In this document: in pieces, positions 56,353 through 64,000 of the stretch
Layout of the letters: each line of letters starts with the position of its first letter
Position numbering within the stretch: position 1 is the first letter of the stretch
Assembly (NCBI GenBank): GCA_018257865.1
Contig: JAEUBA010000003.1
Location: forward strand, 186,001-250,000
Origin: Stereocaulon alpinum
Taxonomy: Eukaryota; Ascomycota; Lecanoromycetes; Lecanorales; Stereocaulaceae
Length of the DNA: 64,000 bases
Reading direction: 5' to 3'
The notes under the pieces: model-generated
Seen by the model: the letters and a program-made list of their open reading frames with translations, nothing else
Databases searched by the model: none
What the model was told of the DNA's origin: nothing
Position numbers and translations under genes: made by a program

Positions 56353-58035
56353 AAAAGTTTTCGGAAGCGAAGCTTAATATACTTATCGGGTCATTCATAA
56401 AGTACGCGGAGTATAATCTAGCTCCTTGAAAATTTAAAAAAGAAACCCGGAGTGCTGGCTTACTACTAACAATACTAGTTTTGGTACCGGTACCAGTACC
56501 TCCCCAACCGTGGCAGACTTCAACGGCATGTTGAGATGTCTGGTTTGTGGAATGGATTGCGTCCAGCCACGTACCTTGATAAGGCTTCCACTATACATAG
56601 TGTCATAATAACCATCGCAGTCACGCATGAGTTTAGTATTCTGCATCGCAAGACTTACCTTAGATGTCCATACGAAAAGCATCATGCCCAGAGACTATGT
56701 ACCACGTCTTAGATTTTGAACCACACTCATAACATGCTGAACGAACTTCAACTTCCTAGCTCAGAGGGCACAGAACTTCCGGACGGGATTTCCTAGGTCT
56801 TACAATGACGAGCCACCCAAGGACTGGACGTCGCACCTTCAGGGCATCGTCAACAACATCTACGTCGATCATCTCTTCGTTGCGATAGCGGTGACGGAAC
56901 GTATATCAACAAAAATATACATCGACAGCTAGAATTATACTAGGCTGTAGAAGAGGAGATTAGAAAGATGACAAAGGATCAAAGTAAAACCCTTTGAAGC
57001 CGAATTCGTCAATTGACGTGAAATTCTTCAGGCACGTGAGCAGGTATTCAGAGCTGCAAGTAACAAGGCTAGACTGAGCCGAAAACAATCTTTGACCAGC
57101 TTTATGCAAAGTTCCGAAGATGCTACGGAACAGGCGTGAGAACATACCCCTGAAGCGCAGGAATTGAACGAAAAGGTACAGTCTTATATGGAATGTACAA
57201 AGTGCAGACTGTATGAAAGAGCAACGACGGAAACCAGTGACACTGCCTGTTTCGATGTTCGGGCTGGCATTCGAGCTGGCGTGTAAGTCGTAAGCATATT
57301 CTTCCAGTACGTGGATATTCAACGATCCAGTGCGTCTCTGCTTAGAAGACCGTGTTGTGATTCCTGCGATCAATTGCGCCATCAAGGTCGGAAATTTCTG
57401 ATGGAGTCGTCCTGCAAGATGTCCGAACAATCACCGATGAGTAGGTACGAGAACACGCAAGAAGGTGTGAACATAGAAAACACAAGCAAAACAAGCAAAA
57501 CAAGCAAAACAACTCGATGCCACCGCATTGACCACACACCGAATACTCGTGTACAACAACAAGCTTCATCCAAGCCCCTCCCTTAATTCAAAATACCACC
57601 AACTCTAACCTCGTCCCCACAAGCGCCACAGACAAGAAACGAATCCCTCATGGCACTTCCCCAGCGCAAGGTGAGCAATCGAGCGAACACCTTCATCCAC
57701 AAGCCGCTTCTACCAGCTAAACAACCCAACCCATCCTCACCCACAACGATCAAGAGGATAAGACTCCACCTCCTCTCACGGAATGCACCAACCTTGCCAT
57801 CAACAACCCCCCCTGGAACGGTACGACAGTGCGAACGCCTCGTCGAAGGGAGCTCGAATGAACACAAAGACCTAGCACAACAAGACCGTGTCCCAGCGAC
57901 CCTATCACCTTACTCTATCCTCTCTGATCTAGTCCCACCATCGTAATCCGCATTCCAGCTTATCTCAACCCCACGACCACAACAAGAAAATCCCCCCTTC
58001 ATCATCTAGCAACTTGCAGCCCTCACTGGGGAACT
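56353..58035. other. Gene-poor interval with a short A/C-rich tandem run
   Basis: A minus-strand 156-codon frame (56960-57430) lacks an ATG and shows no family; a minus-strand frame at 56434-56685 begins MMLFVWTSK with a GTAAGT after the ninth codon but has no credible continuation. A CAAAA/AAGC tandem run lies at about 57479-57511. Confidence 0.3.
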
Positions 58036-58430
58036 GTGACACGCACAAACCAAGCACACCCCTATGAACCAGCGCCACCTCCAAACGCCGCTTTCTCTGA
58101 GCGTCCATACCCTAATGAATCACCTTCGCTCTACGTCGACAGCGATACAGAAACATACAAGTCTTCCGAACTGGAAAGAATCCTAAATAAACGTGTCGTC
58201 AGAAAAGGCCGCGGCGAGTACCTAATCAAGTGGAAAGGGAGGGTACGGACCAGAGCATGATGAATGGTATACTATCAAGGAACGTGGTAACGGTGGAAGA
58301 CTGTGTGCAGAAGATGACGGCTGCGGTTGGATGGGAGAGAAAGGTAGCTGGGCTGTCTAAGAGAAGGGACATTGAGCTTCTTTGCATTCGGCAGGTTGTT
58401 GTGGCGATATCATTGCATTCTAGCTGAGCA
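58036..58430 (+). pseudogene. Chromodomain fragment with a frameshift
   Basis: The frame encodes SELERILNKRVVRKGRGEYL then IKWKG, the first half of a chromodomain (methyl-lysine reader fold), preceded by a disordered acidic stretch (SLYVDSDTETYKS). The second half continues in a different frame as YGPEHDEWYTIKERGN. The junction is AAAGGGAGGGTAC, where a GGGA/AGGG four-base tandem duplication would account for the shift. There is no ATG in frame upstream. Chromodomains occur both in host chromatin proteins and at the end of chromovirus integrases; no integrase is visible here, so the origin is open. Confidence 0.55.
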
Positions 58431-58558
58431 AGCTCCCCCCCAAGCATAGCCATCACCACACCAGCATAGCGTGTAAAAAAGCTTCGCACATGACTCGCCA
58501 GGACCCAACATCGTTCAGCACTAATACAACACCAGTCAAACCACGACAGCGCCCCCCT

Positions 58559-59237
58559 CTAATAATAATGACTCCCATAAATATTTCCAACCCCCAAATA
58601 CCTCCTAGGACTCCCGCCATACTCAGTAGCAAAGATGCACTCCACAGGTCCCCACCTCCTCACCAGCGCCTGGATAGCAGCAATCGTGACTACCCAATCG
58701 TCCCACGTCGTGTATGCCGTCGCTGAGATTTACCCCAAGAAATCAGCCCTTGCACACTCTACCACCAGATATATTCATTCTGTGTGGGGGGGGAGGGGTA
58801 AAAGTACTTACGATCCAAAACCATATTCACCTGATCGCTCGAAATAGCCTCCGCATATCTACGTTTCGCCTCACCCATTGCCTGGTTCGGTGTATGGGCA
58901 TGGGCGGCTGTGGCTGCTATTTCGAGGACGATGTCTGTGCCGGTTGTGTTGAGGCGGTGGCGGTAGGCGGAGAAGGTTACGGTTCGGTGGGAGGAGTCGG
59001 GGATGTGGTAGATGTAGGGGGAGGGAGGGTAGACGCTGGTGGAAGTTAGCAAGGTCTCTAAGATAGGGGGATCGTTTATCCAGACTTGAGGAGGTCTACG
59101 AGCGATAGGTTGGCCGGAGGGGATGGGTTGGGATGAAGGATGTGTGGAATGAAGGAGGTTGTTGGGAGCGAGAGTTGGGTGGTGGGAGTGACAGGCCAGA
59201 GTAGGATTAGGAGGTAGAGTAGAGTGAGGTCTAGCAT
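58559..59237 (-). CDS. Small secreted protein of unknown function, three exons
   Basis: Exons 59237-59086, 59035-58812 and 58722-58559 form a 179-residue frame. Intron 1 is 50 bp (GTCTGG, a TGCTAAC branch, CACCAG); intron 2 is 89 bp (GTAAGT to CTCAG). Both are needed, because the genomic frames stop or shift right after the donors, and the phases agree. The protein starts MLDLTLLYLLILLWPVTPTT, a strong signal peptide or signal anchor. The mature part includes VYPPSPYIYHIPDSSHRTVT, TTGTDIVLEIAATAAHAHTP, AMGEAKRRYAEAISSDQ and, after intron 2, AYTTWDDWVVTIAAIQALVR then RWGPVECIFATEYGGSPRRY. It has one cysteine, so it is not a disulfide-rich effector type. I do not recognise a family. Expression is unproven. 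Confidence 0.65.
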
Positions 59238-60243
59238 CTTGATCAAGAAGGATAGTTGTTTGTATAAAGAGATTTGGAGGAGCTCTTGTCTGGGCTGATG
59301 CTGACTTCCGTCGCTTTTAGCGCCTATACACGTCGCTTTTGTAGCCATCAGCCATAGACTTCTTCCGTCCTATCAAAAGCCCGGATGCGACCGGACTTGC
59401 AGAAGAAGCTCAAATCGATATGGTCTTGCAATTATGAGAGTGACAAAAACCTAAAGAGTCAGCTGTAATTGCCGTACCATCACGAGCTTTCATACTGAAC
59501 GGAGGCAGATTCTCAAAGCAACGAACCACGGGTCGAGCTCTCGTCAAACACAGAAGCATAAGCCAAAATTTCAATCATGCTTTCAAAGATCTCAAATAAA
59601 CGATGAATCGTAGAATGCAAGGAACGTTAAAGGAGAGGTGACGAAATATGAGGACGGTGGATGAAAACGAATTAGTGAATGAAAGACCCAGCGAGAGCTG
59701 ACAGAAAGGATTCGATGCCAGTAGCGGAGCAACGCAATGAAGCTTCGTAGCTGGGAGGACGAGGTATGGGAGCTGTGCGCTTTAAGTGATGCGGCGTGCA
59801 AGATGTTCAGGTGCCCTACTTCGGCGACTGAGAGATTTCTGATAGGTAGAATTGAGATGGCAGAACTAAGATTTGTCACAGATCTGGATACAGAGGTCCT
59901 GGGCTGCTGCAGATAGCTAGTGTCCGATGCATGCTTCGGGTGTGTTGCTCTGATCCATCCGCACTTGTCGCTTACTCCTTGTTGTTGCTCTTCGTAATTG
60001 TGTTCCCTTGGACGACTACTCAAGCATATCAGCCTGAGATAGGCACTAGGGTAAGGGCGGAAGGATTCAGCATGCATACTTTCGAAATACTTTTGTTGCT
60101 GTATTCGACGCGAAATTACTTCTCTGATTGCACTCCATCGCCTATCAGACGTTGATGTGAGTTTATCTATGTTGCACTCCTTGAAGGCTTGGAGCGTAGA
60201 GCGCCGTGTGTAGTCGCAGCCCCAGACACCAAGTTCTCTGGAC
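59238..60243. other. Intergenic region
   Basis: A 227-codon minus frame at 59592-60275 overlaps the 3' end of the sterol-dehydrogenase-like gene but has no clean start and no family character; I take it as non-coding. No RNA gene is seen. Confidence 0.35.
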
Positions 60244-61423
60244 TTACGTCTTCGATTGACCAGTATTGTTGGCACTGAGACGCTGGGCGTACTCCTTTGA
60301 GTGTTCAGCCTGACTCAGAAGCGAAAATCCGGGATTAGATCGAGAGCTCACCTTGCAGCTGATGCGTATTCCCTCCTCAATCCCCACCCTAGGCTTGTAC
60401 CCTAACAGCCTCCTCGCCTTCTCCCCACTACAGTACCTCGTTCCAACTGCATCCAGCACACTTCCCCGACTCAGTGTTGTCGGCGATCCGGTTATCCACG
60501 TAACCCATTCTGCAATCAAGCCGGTCAAGGCAGCAATCGCAACTGGGATATGGACTTCGTAAGGCGGGAAGTGCCCAAACTCCTTCCACACAACTAAACA
60601 AAAATCTCGAAAAGTGATGGGCTGTTCATTAGAAATAAAAATCGCCTCCCCAGCCGCTGTTTTCTCCTTAGAGAGCAGGTTCTCGACGGCCAGAATGTGG
60701 GAGTCAGCAATGTTACCAACGTAGGTTACATCCCAGAGGTTCTCGCCGGAGCCGATTATAAAGGGGGTTTCGCCTTTCACAATGCAGTGGTGGATGGAGG
60801 GAACTAGTTGGTGGTCACCGGGGCCGAAGAGGACCGAGGGGCGCAGGGAACAGGTCGCCATTCTCGAATCATTGGCAGCTAGAACGTGTGCCTCTGCTGC
60901 GGCCTGAGATTTCGAGTAGTGTTAGTAGGGAGCCATTGAGCGTATGTTGCAAAGTAAGGCTTGCCTTTGACTCGCCGTAGATAAGCGAAGTACTTGAAGT
61001 CGGCCATGTTTCATCAACGTTCGGATACTGATATCTCATATCATCCGTCACAGCACAGCATGATCCAGTCCAGACGAAAGCTTCCACACCCGCACCCTTC
61101 GCTGCAGCAAGCATGTTTTGGGTTCCATTGACATTAATGTCCCAGACACGATTTCTCAGTTTCCTTCCATACCGACCTGCGAGCTCTGGGACTAAGCCCG
61201 CGGTGTGGATAACCACTTTCGGTTTCAATCTATTCACTATGGCGGTGACTAAGGCGAGATCTGTTACGTCCCCAGTCTCATACGCAACGTTGGACTTTGG
61301 TATTTCCGGTAACCTTAGGTCGAGGACCGTGATAGCCCATTCAGGATGTTGTGAGAGAGCGGCATCAACGATGAAAGCGCCAACGAAACCTGTGCCACCG
61401 GTTATTAGTACGGAGATCGCCAT
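60244..61423 (-). CDS. 3-beta-hydroxysteroid/C-3 sterol dehydrogenase-like NAD(P)-dependent oxidoreductase
   Basis: Three exons (61423-60965, 60903-60352, 60309-60244) give 358 residues. The N-terminus MAISVLITGGTGFVGAFIVD has the Rossmann GxxGxxG signature; DVTDLALVTAIVNRLKPKVV and HTAGLVPELAGRYGRKL follow, and the catalytic Y-x3-K is YGESK. Intron 1 (61 bp) begins GCAAGC after AAG and ends CTCAG, with CTAAC inside: a GC-AG intron starting right after the catalytic lysine codon. Exon 2 includes SLRPSVLFGPGDHQLVPSIH, GENLWDVTYVGNIADSHILA and CSGEKARRLLGYKPRVGIEE. Intron 2 (42 bp, GTGAGC to GTCAG) keeps the frame if retained, so it is less certain. The family includes Erg26, which oxidises and decarboxylates C-4 sterol intermediates in the endoplasmic reticulum; orthology to Erg26 is possible but not shown. 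The frame ends in GQSKT. Confidence 0.85.
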
Positions 61424-61849
61424 CTCAACCAGCTTGAAGATAGAAGGAGAAGTTAGTGTTCTCTCAGTAAGAAATTCCTAAACATGAATAGAGTCATAGC
61501 CTAGGGAATGAATGCAATCGAGGGACGTCATTATATTGATACTCACGCAATGTAGCAGTGTGCAACGCGACAATAGGATATCTTCGGCAGTTGACATCAT
61601 CGCACTATCTGGAACCCGGCACATACTACCTATCCCTAGATACGGAGCTCTTTTCCATCTTCAATTCAATGTCATTGACAGCTGCACAAAGCAGACAACC
61701 CCTCGGCCGAAAAGATGCCGCAAGCTAGCTAACCGTATATGGAATAGGAGCGGTTGTATTGCTAATGGAAGATATCAGAGTGGCTACGGCGGCGCATGTT
61801 AACCATTCCATCAAAACCCCGACCATCTCCAACTGACACCCCTACTAAC

Positions 61850-64000
61850 TTTTCGAAATTTCAACTATACTGCCTATAGGCCTTACTATACCTATCCTAT
61901 AGGCGTAATAATTAGTTAATTATAGATCTTACTACTGCTGTTTATTTAGAACGTCTTAGATCGTCGCTGCTAGCTATAACGTCGCCGCCGCTAAAGTATA
62001 GAAATACGTATATTTAGTAATTTAGTATCTCTACTCTAACTAAATTATAGACTGCGCTAACTACCTCCTATAGTAATCCTAACGTCCTATAAGCCTTCCG
62101 CCCTACTTCTATATACTATCCTACGCCTATAAGTAGCTAGGTAAGTTATAATTCCGCCCCGCTATTATATAGTCTAGGTCTCCGCCCTAGCTAGCGGTAG
62201 GTAAGGCCCGCCTATAATATATACCTATAGGTATATATATACGTATTACTATAGAGGTCCTTATACGTTAGTAGCGCCTTAGTACTGCGTAGTAAGCGCT
62301 ATTAATTTAGTAGATAGACTACGGAATATATATATTAGTTATAGAGAGCCTATAGTTAATAATAGTAGCCTTAGTAGTAGTAATAGCTATCTACCTAAGC
62401 TAGAAATATATAAGAGGCTAGAGACTATATAGAGGAATACTATATAGGAAAGATTAGTTAATTAGTTAGATAGTTTTAATATTAGAAATTTAGGCGTATT
62501 CTATACTACTCTTTAATATATATAACTTTTCGTTAAAGCCTCCGCTATACCTAAATATCGTAAAAATATTAAAATAATAATACGGTCTAGGGCGATAGTA
62601 AGGCGCTATAAAAGGCCTAGATTTAACTAAGAGAGATATTAATAGTAGTAGCTAAAGGGCGAATATCCTACTTAGGCCCCTACCTTACCGTCGCTGCTAT
62701 AAACCTTTCGTAGGCGCTCTTTAGTTATACTAAGGAAGAGTCTTAGAGGGCGGCGGAACGTCCTTCTTTATAGTAATCTTTTTAGACGCTATAGGGGCCT
62801 CTATTAAATAGATTCGCTTATACCTATAAGGTTTTATATCTTAGTATTATATATATTATTAGTAGAAGTAGTTAAGACGTTAATAAAGAATTATTCTTTA
62901 CCTACTTATCCTTATCTCTACTTATATCGCTATCGCTATTATTTAATCTCTCTAGGTTTAGCTTAATATTATTATCTTCTTATTCTTCTTTAAAGACCTC
63001 TTCCTTAACTTATAAAGTCTACTTAGAAGGCTTCTTTTACTCCTTCGCCTTTTACTTGCTAGTCTTAGTAGTCTTCTTTTCGGTAGTCTTCTTATTAGTA
63101 GCCTTCTTTACTAACTCCCGCTAAAGAGATTCTATCTCCTCTTCTTCTTAAATTTATCTCTTAATTTCTTCTATAGTAATATTATTAGGCTTTTCGTAAA
63201 TAATTATTAATTTATACTTACTACTAACGCCGCCCTCCTACTCTAAAGTCTTTAAGAAGTCGCTGATAAATTTAGCTTTATATACGCTATTAGGGAGTTA
63301 ATATAGTTATATATCTACCTTCTTTAACTTAAGCTTAGAGTATACCTACTAGTTAGTAACCTTTAGATAATTAATAATCTTCTCCTACTAGTTACCCTTA
63401 GGGATAATAATATCTATAACCTATTATTTAATATTTCTATTAATTCTACTATCCTATAGAGATAATCCTATAGAACCTACCGTAATATTAGTATTTAATC
63501 TCTAACTTACTATTATACTTACTATATATATACCCTTAAAGAAAAGTTTTAAGAGGCTAGTCTAGTATCTCTAGATTATAGAAAACGTTACGAATAGAAA
63601 CGACTATTCTAACTATCTCTGCAGTAACGCTAGAGGCGTTCTTTTTAATACTAGGTATAAAGGTAACCCCCTTATATATTAACTTACTACTAGTTCCTAT
63701 ATATAGACGATTACTTTTATTAATTAAGTCCTTTATAATACTGCTAGTATATCTAATAGTAGTAGGGGTAATATCTTTCCTAAGGAGCCTCTTATCCTTA
63801 AGTTCCTATATAGGGATTTTATTAGGGGAGTTTAGGATCTTAATATTAATAGGATAATTCTTTACCTCCTTACGCTTAGTAGCCTTCTCTTCTTTATTAC
63901 TTTTATTAGTTATTGTTAGCGTAAAGTATAGGCAGAGTCTACTATATCCTTAACCAGCTGGGATAGTTATATAGTTAGTACCTCTATTAACACCGCAGTA
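61850..64000. repeat. AT-rich, RIP-like block nearly devoid of CpA/TpG
   Basis: From about 61850 to the end of the window the base composition changes sharply to TA-rich. Counting by eye, only about 20 CA or TG dinucleotides occur in 2.1 kb, while TA is very frequent and CG is still common (for example GTCGCCGCCGC). No frame of any length stays open. This is the signature expected when repeat-induced point mutation converts C to T in CpA on both strands. Traces of a former coding sequence may remain on the minus strand near 62880-63130 (Lys/Glu-rich with TAA/TAG where Gln would be). The original element is not identifiable by eye. Confidence 0.9.

Noticed and set aside
56960..57430. 156-codon minus frame as a gene
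   Set aside because: No ATG start, no recognisable motif, and located among decayed relics.
59592..60275. 227-codon minus frame as a gene
   Set aside because: No clean start, overlaps the end of the sterol-dehydrogenase-like gene, and shows no domain or signal sequence.
1..64000. tRNA, rRNA and CRISPR searches by eye
   Set aside because: A few GGTTCGAGT-like strings (for example near 21184) lack matching A boxes and stems; no regularly spaced repeat-spacer array occurs. In a fungal nuclear sequence CRISPR is not expected.
61850..64000. Centromere or mitochondrial insertion as explanation of the AT-rich end
   Set aside because: CG dinucleotides and GC-rich short strings persist while CA/TG are specifically missing, which fits C-to-T change in CpA rather than generally AT-rich DNA; no mitochondrial genes are visible.

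Overview
This is nuclear DNA of a filamentous ascomycete. Genes are interrupted by short introns (about 42-180 bp) that often carry a CTAAC-like branch sequence, and the proteins are typically fungal: Zn2Cys6 regulator, HlyIII/PAQR receptor, THOC5, Jip5, F-box, molybdenum cofactor sulfurase, ornithine decarboxylase. The right end looks RIP-mutated. A Dothideomycete is my best guess, but that is inference from protein style, not proof.

Layout. 0.5-3.3 kb: an uncharacterised two-exon gene and a GFA-family gene, both minus. 3.8-13.5 kb: a degraded zone with a broken F-box gene, an anonymous 235-aa gene, a broken SNF2-type ATPase, diverged duplications and a reverse-transcriptase relic. 14-16.8 kb: THOC5-like gene (minus) divergent from a HlyIII receptor gene (plus). 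18.3-23.1 kb: two uncharacterised S/P-rich genes. 23.2-26.5 kb: intergenic, with a 91-bp tandem repeat. 26.5-31.7 kb: molybdenum cofactor sulfurase and a Zn2Cys6 regulator, both minus. 34.6-51.9 kb: gene-dense core with a SAM-PH protein, a conserved acidic protein, a family-16 methyltransferase, ornithine decarboxylase, an alpha/beta hydrolase, a large zinc-finger protein with a TQT repeat array, a tiny secreted six-cysteine protein and Jip5. 52-58.4 kb: a gene graveyard with a GC-rich frameshifted Cys-rich reading frame, a dead SF1 helicase and a frameshifted chromodomain. 58.5-61.4 kb: a three-exon secreted-protein gene and a 3-beta-HSD/sterol-dehydrogenase-like gene with a GC-AG intron. 61.85-64 kb: an AT-rich block almost without CpA/TpG.

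The genes do not form an obvious cluster; most are housekeeping or conserved-unknown genes in divergent or convergent pairs. The most interesting signals are the RIP-like block with its CAG/CTG exemption, the TQT repeat array (possible LC8 dynein light chain scaffold), several unusual exon structures (a start-codon-only exon, a 22-nt first exon, a GC-AG intron at a catalytic lysine), and small secreted proteins of unknown function. Exon boundaries were inferred by reading splice sites and frame continuity by eye; no alignment or transcript data were available.
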